The notes below the pieces were generated by a model. It had not been told where the DNA came from and searched no databases. It saw nothing but the letters and a program-made list of their open reading frames with translations. A stretch of 64,000 nucleotides of DNA. Source: Bog-473 sp963721585. GTDB lineage: Bacteria > Actinomycetota > Acidimicrobiia > Acidimicrobiales > RAAP-2. A program made the position numbers and the translations under genes. Location of the stretch: NCBI GenBank assembly GCA_963721585.1, contig CAVRJN010000007.1, positions 1,364,001 to 1,428,000 on the forward strand. The letters run 5' to 3'. Shown one piece after another: positions 44,267 through 52,717 of the stretch (positions within the stretch are counted from its first letter, which is position 1; each line of letters opens with the position of its first letter).

Positions 44267-44704
44267 CTACGCACCGGGTACGTGATCCGCCTCGACTGCG
44301 CCACCGGCAGCGACGACGGCGAGCCGTCCGAGATAGTGGTCCCAACCATTGGTGTGGTCCGAGACTGCGTCGGCAGGGAGCCCGCTGTGGGTGAGACGCA
44401 CGCGGGTCTTGTCTCCCTCGGGGATGAGTTGGATCTCGACGCGTGTCGACCCCGCAGGAATCGGGTGGTCCGGTTGATCCCACCCGAAGGTGAACACCAC
44501 CCTCTCGTTCGTGATTACTTCTACGTACTTTCCGGCCGCTTGATGCACGCCACCGGCCAGCACCCGATAGACGCCGCCAGGTCGAGGATCCAGTTCCGCG
44601 CTCGTGCCGTTCCACTCCACATGTTTGTCCGGAACGGTCAGGAACTCGAAGATGGTTGCCGGGCTGGCGTCGATCACGATTTCGCGGATGAGCTCGGCCA
44701 TCAT
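44267..44704 (-). CDS. SRPBCC/AHSA1-family protein
   Basis: The 145-residue product has the START-like pattern of the AHSA1 group: IREIVIDASPATIFEFLTVPDKHVEW at the N-terminus, then GGVYRVL and RVVFTFGW, and a late LTHSGL and GWDHYLGRLA. Members bind hydrophobic ligands or act as Hsp90-cochaperone-like proteins. In actinobacteria they are often paired with an ArsR regulator. Its ATG overlaps the arsR stop by 4 nt. Confidence 0.87.
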   Translation of the reverse strand: MMAELIREIVIDASPATIFEFLTVPDKHVEWNGTSAELDPRPGGVYRVLAGGVHQAAGKYVEVITNERVVFTFGWDQPDHPIPAGSTRVEIQLIPEGDKTRVRLTHSGLPADAVSDHTNGWDHYLGRLAVVAAGGAVEADHVPGA

Positions 44705-45018
44705 GACTCTCCTTTTCTTGCCTCAGCAGCTTCGGCAACGTCACGGAGCCGCTCGAGACCGGTGGTCCAGTAGTCGTCGAGGAAGGTACGGAGTCTGGCC
44801 ATTTGGTGATGGTTCGATCGATACAGACGCCGGGTTCCCTCTCGACGCTCGTCAACGAGCCCGGCTTCCCGCAGAACACCTAGGTGCTGAGAGATCGCCG
44901 ATCGAGTGACCTCACTGAACGATGCGGCGATTGCCGTTGCCGGGAGTTCCTCTGACCAGACGAGCCGCAAGATCTCGCGGCGGCGCGGTTCCGCAAGTGC
45001 CTTGAGAGCGGCCTCCAT
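44701..45018 (-). CDS. ArsR-family transcriptional regulator
   Basis: A 105-residue winged-helix repressor. The N-terminus MEAALKALAEPRRREILRLV and the recognition helix region (SEVTRSAISQHLGVLREAGLV) are typical. The usual metal-binding ELCVCDL in helix 3 is absent, so it probably senses something other than a heavy metal or acts without ligand. It heads a likely three-gene operon. The operator is directly upstream. Confidence 0.92.
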   Translation of the reverse strand: MEAALKALAEPRRREILRLVWSEELPATAIAASFSEVTRSAISQHLGVLREAGLVDERREGTRRLYRSNHHQMARLRTFLDDYWTTGLERLRDVAEAAEARKGES

Positions 45019-45028
45019 CGCCCATAGT

Positions 45029-45049
45029 GTAAGTTATCTCTTACGTAAG
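45029..45049 (-). promoter_or_regulatory. Operator of the arsR operon
   Basis: Two overlapping inverted repeats sit 11-31 nt upstream of the arsR ATG. GTAAG-N6-CTTAC is at 45029-45044 and the perfect palindrome CTTACGTAAG is at 45040-45049. On the minus strand a TTGCTA (-35) and TACACT (-10), 18 nt apart, overlap them. The layout suggests autorepression and a very short leader. Confidence 0.65.
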
Positions 45050-45644
45050 TAGCAACTTAATAACTCGCCCGCGCACCCCTCACCACTGAGTCCGGCGACC
45101 TCCCCTCCAGGCCGCTCTCTGGGAACGAATGCGAGGACTTCTTGGGCGCAGTCCCGGTATCGATCACTCAGGAAGTGGGTGCGGAAGCGGATGCCCAGCG
45201 AGTCCTGTCGAAATCAAAGATCGCAGTCTCCGAAACAACTCTTCCGAGCAACCTGGCGAGAACACGGCTCTGTCGCGTGCTCCATGCGCGAGCGGGGCCG
45301 TATTTCTGCGCACACACAACGCCGGAATCGCTTGAGCCGGGGGTGCCGATGCGAGTTGTGACGACGGCAACGGGACGTCGCATATCGTGAGACAAACCAG
45401 CCTGGGGCGCTCGAGCGACCACGTTCGACGAACGAAAGAGCGCGACCCTCGGACGGCGCGGGCGCCACCGCTGTGTGACACTGCAGACCCACCCCAGAGG
45501 TTACGCGCGGCGAACCCCGGTACCCTGTTGGTGGGTCGATAGACCTTCTCCAGTGGATTCGTCGGACGTCCCGCATTTCGAGCGCCTGGTCCCGCGAGTT
45601 TGGGCAATTGGAGACCGAACGAAAGAACGCGTGGGTGCGTGACC
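45050..45644. other. Intergenic stretch of about 600 bp, no gene recognised
   Basis: Several open frames overlap here on both strands but none shows a family motif or ribosome site. It separates the arsR operon from the polysaccharide locus and presumably contains the promoter of the first glycosyltransferase gene. Confidence 0.5.
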
Positions 45645-46502
45645 ATGGGCGAGGGGAACGAACACGGTCAGCGCTCCGAGGACTGGTTCGAGCACCGCGA
45701 TCCTTCGACGGGAACCTTGGTTCGATTCGTCGAACGTCGTCGGGGTGACCGGCGATACAACGCGCGGCGGCTCGTCGAGACCCTGCCGCAGCACGCCGAA
45801 CCGCTTCCCACCGTCAGCCTGATCATCCCGACCAGGAACGAAGCGCGCAACGTGGCGGACGTTCTGGAGCATCTTCCGGACCTGGTGACCGAGGTCATCC
45901 TCGTTGACACGCGCTCTTTCGACGTGACAAGACTCATGGCCAGCTCAGTGCGGCCCGACGTGCGCACGATTGAAGAGCCCCGCCCCGGAAAGGGCTATGC
46001 CCTCCGGACCGGTCTGTCTGCAGCTACGGGGGACGTGCTCGTGGCCATGGATGCGGACGGGAGCATGTCGCCCGAGGAGATACCCCGCTTCGTGCTCCCC
46101 CTCCAGCATGGATTCGACTTCACAAAGGGATCACGGTTCATGGCCGGTGGCGGGTCCCTCGACATCACCCCTATCCGGCGCCTGGGCAACCGGGCGCTCG
46201 TCGAGACGGTAAATCTCCTCTTCAAGGTCCACTACACGGACCTCTGTTACGGATACTTCGCCCTCCGTCGGATCTTCCTCCAATCTCTCGACCTGCAATC
46301 GACCGGGTTCGAGATTGAGACCGAGATAATCCTGCGAGCACACGTCATGGGCCTCCGCATTGCGGAGGTCCCCAGCGTGGAGATGCCTCGACGCACCGGT
46401 GCCTCTGGGCTCCGGGCGGGGAGCGACGGAGCCCGCATCCTGCGGACGATTCTCAAGGAACACCGCTCTTCGGGCACGCTCCACAGCCCGTCGTCGGGCT
46501 GA
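45645..46502 (+). CDS. GT2 glycosyltransferase, dolichyl-phosphate-mannose-synthase-like
   Basis: A 285-residue soluble enzyme. After a 50-residue basic N-terminus comes the GT-A fold: VSLIIPTRNEARNVADVL, then KGYALRTGL and the metal-binding MDADGSMSP (DxD). LCYGYFALRR and a late GFEIETEIILRA are typical of the DPM/GtrB-like subgroup, which charges a polyprenyl phosphate or adds the first sugars. The ATG at 45645 is chosen over an in-frame start at 45600 for fit with the family. It opens the polysaccharide locus and is followed by 199 nt. Confidence 0.88.
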   Translation: MGEGNEHGQRSEDWFEHRDPSTGTLVRFVERRRGDRRYNARRLVETLPQHAEPLPTVSLIIPTRNEARNVADVLEHLPDLVTEVILVDTRSFDVTRLMASSVRPDVRTIEEPRPGKGYALRTGLSAATGDVLVAMDADGSMSPEEIPRFVLPLQHGFDFTKGSRFMAGGGSLDITPIRRLGNRALVETVNLLFKVHYTDLCYGYFALRRIFLQSLDLQSTGFEIETEIILRAHVMGLRIAEVPSVEMPRRTGASGLRAGSDGARILRTILKEHRSSGTLHSPSSG

Positions 46503-46701
46503 GAGGGCCGTCTGGGCCGCCGGGCCCTGCGCGCCCCTGTGAACAACCGGGTGGTGCAAACCGGTTGCGGTGAGGTTGCGGGAGGTCCGCTCGGACGACC
46601 CGCCAGCTGAGAGCCACCTCATTGTCGGGAAGGGCCTCTAGCGGAACGTTCGAGATGCCGAGAGACACATATCGGACCAGTACCTCGCCCAAGACGAAGA
46701 T

Positions 46702-48303
46702 GTGAGGAACGTGTTGGACCGTGAGCCGAGACGGGCGCGAGCCCGCCGGCGGATGTCGCTCCTGGGAGGGCTCACGCTCCTGGCCGCGTGGTGCACCGTC
46801 GCGATGAGCGGCCCGGCCCGAGCCTCGACCGATGCATCCCGCCTTCTCGACACCTCGGGTGCCATCCTCAGCGAATACGGCGGCGGCGCTGGCGTAGCCG
46901 CCGACCCGAACGGCGGGTACTGGACGACGACACAGGACGGAGGCGCCACCGGATACGGCGGTGCGCCGGTATTCGGATCCCCCGCGCTGGCCGGCGCCCG
47001 GCTGAACCAGCCGATCGTCGGGATGGCGTCGACCTCCGACGGGGGTGGCTACTGGATGGTCGCCTCCGACGGTGGCATCTTCAGCTACGGGGACGCCGGG
47101 TTCTTCGGCTCCACCGGGTCCATCCACCTGAACCAGCCGATCGTCGGGATGGCGTCGACCCCCGACGGGGGTGGCTACTGGATGGTCGCCTCCGACGGTG
47201 GCATCTTCAGCTACGGGGACGCCGGGTTCTTCGGCTCCACCGGGTCCATCCACCTGAACCAGCCGATCGTCGGGATGGCGTCGACCCCCGACGGGGGTGG
47301 CTACTGGATGGTGGCCTCCGACGGTGGCATCTTCAGCTACGGGGACGCCGGGTTCTTCGGCTCCACCGGGTCCATCCACCTGAACCAGCCGATCGTCGGG
47401 ATGGCGTCGACCCCCGACGGGGGTGGCTACTGGATGGTCGCCTCCGACGGTGGCATCTTCAGCTACGGGGACGCCGGGTTCTTCGGCTCGCTTGCCGGAA
47501 GCGGGAACAGGGTCCTCGGGATGGTCGTCGACCCTCTGGCCCGGAATTACTCCGAGGTGGAGGCCTCGGGGACCGCCGTCAGCTTTCCTCCCGCGTCGTA
47601 CGCGATCGGCACCGTCGTGAGCTCCGAACCATCTGGTTACGGGCCCATGGGGGTGAACGCGCTCCCCGGTTATACCCAGACCTACGTGAACGACTTCACC
47701 GGCACAGCATTGCCGGCCGGGTGGGATGCGTACAGCGGAGTGCCGGGTAGCGACCCCGGCGCGCAATTCGGGACGGCCCATGCCGTGGTCGCCGGTGGCA
47801 TGCTCCAGCTCAATACCTGGAGAGACCCCGCCTATGACGATGAGTGGGTCACGGGCGGAGTCTGCCAGTGCGGGCAGGGACAGACCTTCGGCGCCTATTT
47901 CGTGCGCTCGAGGGTGACCGGCCCTGGACCCACACAGGTCGAGTTGCTCTGGCCGGTCGCCAACGTCTGGCCCCCGGAGGTCGACTTCAACGAGACCTCG
48001 GGCACGATCGCTGGAACCAGCGCGACCGTCCACTTCGGCGCGACGAACGGCGAGGACCAGCGCACGCTCGGCATTGACATGACGCAATGGCACACATGGG
48101 GCGTCATCTGGTCACCGAACTCCATTGAATACACCGTCGACGGACACGCGTGGGACATTGTGACGAAGGCTTCCGAGATCCCCGATCAGCCCATGACCCT
48201 GGACCTCCAGCAGCAGACTTGGTGCGCCTCGGGTTGGGCCTGCCCGACGGCGCCCCAGTCCATGCAGGTGGACTGGGTGGCTGAGTACAGCCCGAGCCCA
48301 TGA
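46702..48303 (+). CDS. Secreted GH16 hydrolase with four tandem 42-residue repeats
   Basis: A 533-residue exported protein. A basic n-region and hydrophobic core end P-A-R-A-S near residue 42. Residues 101-263 are four tandem 42-residue units (LNQPIVGMAST, DGGGYWMVASDGG, IFSYGDAGFFGS), a repeat class seen in many secreted actinobacterial proteins. The C-terminal GH16 domain (about 318-530) has the catalytic signature PPEVDFNE: nucleophile Glu426, Asp428 and acid/base Glu431. GH16 enzymes cut beta-1,3/1,4-glucans or galactans, so it may trim the polymer made by this locus. The start is a GTG; ATG at codon 18 is possible. The stop overlaps the next gene (ATGA). Confidence 0.85.
   Translation: MRNVLDREPRRARARRRMSLLGGLTLLAAWCTVAMSGPARASTDASRLLDTSGAILSEYGGGAGVAADPNGGYWTTTQDGGATGYGGAPVFGSPALAGARLNQPIVGMASTSDGGGYWMVASDGGIFSYGDAGFFGSTGSIHLNQPIVGMASTPDGGGYWMVASDGGIFSYGDAGFFGSTGSIHLNQPIVGMASTPDGGGYWMVASDGGIFSYGDAGFFGSTGSIHLNQPIVGMASTPDGGGYWMVASDGGIFSYGDAGFFGSLAGSGNRVLGMVVDPLARNYSEVEASGTAVSFPPASYAIGTVVSSEPSGYGPMGVNALPGYTQTYVNDFTGTALPAGWDAYSGVPGSDPGAQFGTAHAVVAGGMLQLNTWRDPAYDDEWVTGGVCQCGQGQTFGAYFVRSRVTGPGPTQVELLWPVANVWPPEVDFNETSGTIAGTSATVHFGATNGEDQRTLGIDMTQWHTWGVIWSPNSIEYTVDGHAWDIVTKASEIPDQPMTLDLQQQTWCASGWACPTAPQSMQVDWVAEYSPSP
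47002..47490 (+). repeat. Four nearly identical 126-bp tandem repeats inside the GH16 gene
   Basis: Units start at 47002, 47128, 47254 and 47380, exactly 126 bp apart. Units 1 and 2 differ at one base (T/C), unit 3 has one further change (C/G), and unit 4 equals unit 2 until it diverges at its last 17 bases. Such identity shows recent expansion or gene conversion. It is also a place where assemblies collapse or expand. Confidence 0.97.
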
Positions 48304-49424
48304 CGACGGCACCGGTGGTGAACTCGGTTGCACACGTCGAGGACGGGCGTCCGCGGTCGTCCCCCGGCGCGGATACGGAAAACCCGCCCGGATTGACTGT
48401 CTCCGTCGTCATCTGCTCCTACAACTCGGACCGTTGGCCCCAGCTCAAGGCCGCCGTGCGGTCCTGTGCGGAGCAAACCCCCCCGCCGGACCAAGTCGTC
48501 GTCGTCATTGACCACAACGAACCGCTGCTCCGGCGTGCCATGGTCGAGCTGGACGGTTCCGTCGTCGTGGCCAATCGTTTCTCCCGAGGACTGTCGGGCG
48601 CCCGCAACACCGGTGTCGCAATTTCGGTCAGCGACGTCGTTGCCTTCCTCGACGACGACGCCTACGCCGATGCTCGATGGCTCGCCAGCCTCGTCGCGCC
48701 CATGGCTGAACCGTCGGTCGCTGGCGTAGGCGGGTGGGTCATTCCCCACTGGGAAATGGCAAGACCGGCATGGTTTCCCGAGGCCTTCTACTGGGTGCTC
48801 GGGTGCAGTTACGCCGGGCTCCCGGCGACGGATGGGCGATTGCGGAATCCGATCGGAGCGAACATGGCCATTCGGCGCCGCGTCTTTCGTACCGTCGGCG
48901 GTTTCGCCTCTGGTCTCGGAAGAATCGGCAAGGTCCCTCTCGGCTGCGAGGAAACCGAGCTCTGCATCCGCTACACCGAACACTTCCCCGACCAGGAGTT
49001 CGTCCTGGCGCACAAGGCAATCGTCCATCACCGCGTACCCGCCTGGCGGCTCACCTGGCGCTACTTCTGGAGGAGGTGCTGGGCGGAGGGGATCTCGAAG
49101 GCGGCCGTCTCCGCGCTGGTGGGGCCGGTCTCGGGTCTCGCCGCCGAGCGAAACTACCTGACACGGTCACTGCCTCGCGCGTTCATGCAGAGTCTCCGAT
49201 CGTTGCCACGCCACCCTCGTTCCGCGTCGACACGGGCCGCCCTCATGGTGGCGGGCACACTGTGCGCCGCCGCAGGTCTGCTCTGGGGCAAGGTCGCCCT
49301 CGGGGTGAACCCAATCGACGCCCTGGGGAATGATCTGGACCTCGTCGATCTGGATCATCTGCAGGGAAGCGGGGCCGTCGAAGCCACAGGCGTCACCGAT
49401 ACTCCCGCGAGCGCGGTCCAGTAA
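48300..49424 (+). CDS. GT2 glycosyltransferase with C-terminal membrane segment
   Basis: The 374-residue protein has a GT-A domain: VSVVICSYNSDRWPQL at 33-48, SRGLSGARNTG, the metal-binding FLDDDAYAD and the acceptor-base region GCEETELCIR. After it a hydrophobic stretch (about 315-340, ALMVAGTLCAAAGLLWG) could anchor it to the membrane. It is the second transferase of the locus. Its ATG lies inside the stop of the GH16 gene (ATGA). Sugar specificity is unknown. Confidence 0.88.
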   Translation: MTTAPVVNSVAHVEDGRPRSSPGADTENPPGLTVSVVICSYNSDRWPQLKAAVRSCAEQTPPPDQVVVVIDHNEPLLRRAMVELDGSVVVANRFSRGLSGARNTGVAISVSDVVAFLDDDAYADARWLASLVAPMAEPSVAGVGGWVIPHWEMARPAWFPEAFYWVLGCSYAGLPATDGRLRNPIGANMAIRRRVFRTVGGFASGLGRIGKVPLGCEETELCIRYTEHFPDQEFVLAHKAIVHHRVPAWRLTWRYFWRRCWAEGISKAAVSALVGPVSGLAAERNYLTRSLPRAFMQSLRSLPRHPRSASTRAALMVAGTLCAAAGLLWGKVALGVNPIDALGNDLDLVDLDHLQGSGAVEATGVTDTPASAVQ

Positions 49425-49432
49425 TTCTTGGT

Positions 49433-50680
49433 ATGCCGAGTCGCCGGTTCAGCGCCGGAGACGGGAAGCAGGACATGTCCTCATCTCCGCACACTTGGCA
49501 ACCGATTCCCTTGATCCGGGTCGAGATCGACGCGCCGCCGAAGCCGATTCCCGTCGATGTCGGTCCGGGCCGGCGTATCTGGATGGAGGCCCTGAGGAGA
49601 GGTCACGTGGTCGGGGTGATGGAGACCCGGACCGAATGTGGCGGTGTACCGGCCTCTGCACGCTCTGAGCTCGCCCGCCGATTCCCCGGCAGGCCGCCCC
49701 CAGAGGACCCGGTCGTCCCCGACCGGCTTCTACCCCGCGCCTCGGTTGTCGTCCCCACTCTGTGCCGAAACCCTCCCTCCCTGCTCCAGACCATCGACGC
49801 ACTGCTGGCCCAGGACTACCCGGACTTCGAGGTGATCGTGGTGGACAACCGCTACGACGCGCGGGCTGGACCTCCGATTGCGCTCCCGGTCGACCCGCGG
49901 GTGCGTGCGGTGAAGGAGCCGAGACGGGGCATTTCGGCGGCGCGCAACCGGGGGGTGGCGACGGCCACGGGTGACATCGTCGCCTTCACCGACGACGACG
50001 CCGTGGCAGAGGGCGACTGGCTCCGAATGCTCGGTTCGAGGTTCGCCCTCGACCGCGAGGTCGAGGCGATCGGCGGGGCGGTCCTGCCGAGCGAGCTCCA
50101 GACGGAACCTCAGCTGTGGTTCGAGGAATTCTACGGCGGCTTCACTCGGTCCTACCGGGCTGAGACCCTCAGTCAGCGCCGTGAGCAGGGCGGCATGTTC
50201 CCCTATGCCCCGGCCAGGTTCGGGGCCGGGTGCAACATGGCGTTCCGTCGGTCAACACTCGAGCGGACGGGGGGGTTCATCACGTCTCTCGGTACGGGAA
50301 CACCGGCGAGGGGCGGCGAGGACCTGGCCATGTTCATAGAGCTGGTGACCGCCGGTTCGACCGTCGCCTTCGAGCCCGCGGCGCTCGTGCGACACTCCCA
50401 TCGTCGTACCCGACGCGAGTTCCTGCGCCAGGTCCGGGACTACGGAACAGGCCTCACCGCCATGTTCACCGCCCTGATCGTCCGCAACCCGAGACACCTG
50501 GTGGCCCTGCTCCACCGGCTTCCGGCGGGACTGCACCTCCTCGTCCGGCCGCGGGCAGGTCGCTCGCCGAGTCGGCGGCCGAGCTATCCGCGACGGGCGT
50601 TGGCCTACCAGGTGCTCGGCATGGCGATAGGACCGGTGGCATACGCCCGTAGCGCTGCAATGGCTCGGTGGTTCGAATGA
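49433..50680 (+). CDS. GT2 glycosyltransferase with a 100-residue N-terminal extension
   Basis: A 415-residue protein. Residues 1-100 have no recognised fold (PRRFSAGD to about VVPDRLL). The GT2 domain then starts at RASVVVPTLCRN, with RGISAARNRGV, FTDDDAVAE (DxD), GAGCNMAFRR and GGEDLAMFIEL. A hydrophobic C-terminal part may contact the membrane. The ATG at 49433 follows the upstream stop by 8 nt; an ATG at 49475 with a purine-rich site is a realistic alternative. The stop overlaps the flippase start. Confidence 0.87.
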   Translation: MPSRRFSAGDGKQDMSSSPHTWQPIPLIRVEIDAPPKPIPVDVGPGRRIWMEALRRGHVVGVMETRTECGGVPASARSELARRFPGRPPPEDPVVPDRLLPRASVVVPTLCRNPPSLLQTIDALLAQDYPDFEVIVVDNRYDARAGPPIALPVDPRVRAVKEPRRGISAARNRGVATATGDIVAFTDDDAVAEGDWLRMLGSRFALDREVEAIGGAVLPSELQTEPQLWFEEFYGGFTRSYRAETLSQRREQGGMFPYAPARFGAGCNMAFRRSTLERTGGFITSLGTGTPARGGEDLAMFIELVTAGSTVAFEPAALVRHSHRRTRREFLRQVRDYGTGLTAMFTALIVRNPRHLVALLHRLPAGLHLLVRPRAGRSPSRRPSYPRRALAYQVLGMAIGPVAYARSAAMARWFE

Positions 50681-52062
50681 CCGGGGTACCGCCGATGGCG
50701 GATGCGAAGGGGGATCGCCTCGTCAAGAGCATCTTTGCGCTCCTGACCTCCAGCACCACCGGAGCCATGCTCGGATTGGTGTTCTGGGCGGTGGCTGCCC
50801 ACCTCTACAAGGCCCAGTACGTTGGCTACGGCGCGGCCGCCATTGCCGCCATGACGGGACTGGCCAGCGTGGCGCAGCTGAACCTCAGCGTGATCTTTCC
50901 CCGCTACCTCTATGCAGCCGGGGCACGTGCTACCAGGGTCCTGGTGTCGGGGTACGGCGCCTGCGCGATCCTGGCGGCGGCGGTCGGTGTCGCCTTCCTG
51001 ACTCTGACCGGCCACCACGAGTACATCGCCCGAGGCGCATTTGCGATCCTCTTCTTCCTCGCCGCCGTCGTCCTCTGGGTGGTGTTCACCATCGAGGATG
51101 CCGCTCTCATCGGCCTGCGGGCCACGTTCTGGGTTCCGGTCGAGAACACGTCGTTTTCCGTCATGAAGATCCTGCTCCTCCCGGTCTTTGCGCTCTTCGT
51201 CCCGATGTCGGGGGTGTTCCTTTCTTGGACGGTGCCCGTGATTGCATGCGTCATCCCGGTCAACGTCTACCTCTTCCGGAAAGTTCTCCCCTCCCACGTC
51301 GCCTCGTCCGCCGGTCGTGGCTCCCTCCCGCCGCGGCAGGTGATCGGAAAGGTTCTGGGCGGCGAGTACATCGGAGGCTTGTCATCCGTCGCACTGAATG
51401 CCCTACCGGCGCTCCTTATCGTGGCGGTGCTGGGTGCAGTGCAGACGGCCTACTTCCAAACTCCCTGGCTCATCGGAACATCATTCGACTTCTTGCTCTT
51501 CGGTATCGCGACATCGCTCATCGTCGAAGCCAGCGCGCGTCCCCAGAGCGCTTCCGAGCTGGTCTCGAGAGCAATCCGCCTGGCATGCCTCATCCTGATC
51601 CCCGGATGCATCCTCCTCTTTGTCGGCGCGTCGCTGATCCTCTCGGTGCTGGGAGCCGGGTACGCGCAACACGGTGCCGCTCTGTTGCGGTGGTTGGCCC
51701 TGGCCCTGCCGTTCATGGGAGTGAATGTCCTCTATCTGACCTTTGCCCGCATGGGACGCCGGGTCCGACGAATCGTGGCGGTGCAGGTGGGGCTGTCGCT
51801 CACCATCCTCTCCCTGACCGAGATCCTGATCGGCTCGCTGGGGATCACTGGTGCGGGCATTGCCTTTTTCGCCGGTCAGTCGTTGATGGCATGTATCGTC
51901 CTCCCGTCGGTGATCCGCCAGTACCGGCGCGCCGACATGGCGCCGGGCTTCGCTCCCGAGGGGGCGCTCGTGGTCAGGGACACGGAGTTGGGTGGGCGCC
52001 GGCAGCACCCGCCAGAGGGATCCGGCCGGCACACCGAGGAGAACGAGGGAGGTGCACCGTGA
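50677..52062 (+). CDS. Lipid-linked oligosaccharide flippase (MOP/Wzx-like)
   Basis: A 461-residue protein with about 12-14 hydrophobic helices. The start is the ATG within the previous stop (ATGA). Architecture and position match the polysaccharide-transporter branch of the MOP exporters, which moves undecaprenyl-linked repeat units across the membrane. The tail from about residue 425 is hydrophilic and acidic/basic mixed. A repeat-unit (Wzx/Wzy) mode of assembly is therefore likely for this locus. The sequence is too divergent to name the sugar. Confidence 0.82.
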   Translation: MTGVPPMADAKGDRLVKSIFALLTSSTTGAMLGLVFWAVAAHLYKAQYVGYGAAAIAAMTGLASVAQLNLSVIFPRYLYAAGARATRVLVSGYGACAILAAAVGVAFLTLTGHHEYIARGAFAILFFLAAVVLWVVFTIEDAALIGLRATFWVPVENTSFSVMKILLLPVFALFVPMSGVFLSWTVPVIACVIPVNVYLFRKVLPSHVASSAGRGSLPPRQVIGKVLGGEYIGGLSSVALNALPALLIVAVLGAVQTAYFQTPWLIGTSFDFLLFGIATSLIVEASARPQSASELVSRAIRLACLILIPGCILLFVGASLILSVLGAGYAQHGAALLRWLALALPFMGVNVLYLTFARMGRRVRRIVAVQVGLSLTILSLTEILIGSLGITGAGIAFFAGQSLMACIVLPSVIRQYRRADMAPGFAPEGALVVRDTELGGRRQHPPEGSGRHTEENEGGAP

Positions 52063-52496
52063 GCCCACCCGAAGGACCGCGCCCGCGTGGCGCCCGATCC
52101 CACTGCCGCCCGGGCAGAGGGGGCCTGGCGGGTCGTCGGCGGAGCGTCCTCACAAGATCCGCGGTCTCCATCGTGGTACTCCTGGCCGACATCTTGATGC
52201 TCTACGCGTCGGTGGCGTATGTGCACGGTCCGGCGCGCGTCCTGCTCGGGTTCGCTCTCGTCGGGGTCATCCCGGGCTGGTCGATTGTGGGACTGGTGCG
52301 ACTCGGAGACCCCGCTCTCGAGATCGGATTGACCGTGGCGGTGAGCCTGGCCGTCTGCATGGTGAGCGCCCAGGTCCTGATAGCGCTCCATGCCTGGCAC
52401 CTGGTCGCCCTACAGGAGGTGTTGTGCCTGATCTGCCTTCCCTCGCTGGTCTGGCAGACCTCGGAGTTTTCATCACCCCGGGAGTACCCGTCCTGA
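52059..52496 (+). CDS. Small membrane protein of the polysaccharide locus
   Basis: A 145-residue product with an Arg-rich N-terminus (about 1-32) and four hydrophobic segments. The GTG start overlaps the flippase stop (GTGA), with GAGGGAGG upstream. The frame is open much further upstream but that part is antisense-like shadow of the flippase. No family is recognised; it may be a subunit of the polymerase or an exporter accessory protein. Confidence 0.65.
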   Translation: MSPPEGPRPRGARSHCRPGRGGLAGRRRSVLTRSAVSIVVLLADILMLYASVAYVHGPARVLLGFALVGVIPGWSIVGLVRLGDPALEIGLTVAVSLAVCMVSAQVLIALHAWHLVALQEVLCLICLPSLVWQTSEFSSPREYPS

Positions 52497-52702
52497 TGGT
52501 GGCTGCCGATCCGATCGCTGCCGCGCCACTGGGCCTCGCGGTCTTGATCGGAGCCATCGCGCTCGTGTCACTGAGAACCTGGCTCGGAGTGATGGGCGCC
52601 ACCGTGGACCACAGATCCGCCCTCGTGCTGAACGGGCTGATCGTCCTGTTCGTGGGTGTCTTCGGGGTGCTCGTCATCGTGAGGTTCGCCACCCTTGCGT
52701 GA
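52496..52702 (+). CDS. Very small two-helix membrane protein
   Basis: A 68-residue product of almost only two hydrophobic helices (about 9-27 and 42-64) joined by a polar turn (GATVDHRS). Its ATG shares one base with the preceding stop (TGATG), and 15 nt separate it from the next gene. Together with the preceding small protein it could equal one split membrane protein, since the two are contiguous in the operon and in separate frames. No frame-slip signal was found. Confidence 0.6.
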   Translation: MVAADPIAAAPLGLAVLIGAIALVSLRTWLGVMGATVDHRSALVLNGLIVLFVGVFGVLVIVRFATLA

Positions 52703-52717
52703 ACGCCTGCGCGAACC

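Noticed and set aside
45164..45646. Minus-strand frame of 160 codons before the polysaccharide locus
   Set aside because: No motif and two other open frames overlap it; probably chance openness of GC-rich DNA.
47002..47490. CRISPR-like array
   Set aside because: The repeats are direct, contiguous 126-bp units without spacers and lie in frame inside a coding gene.
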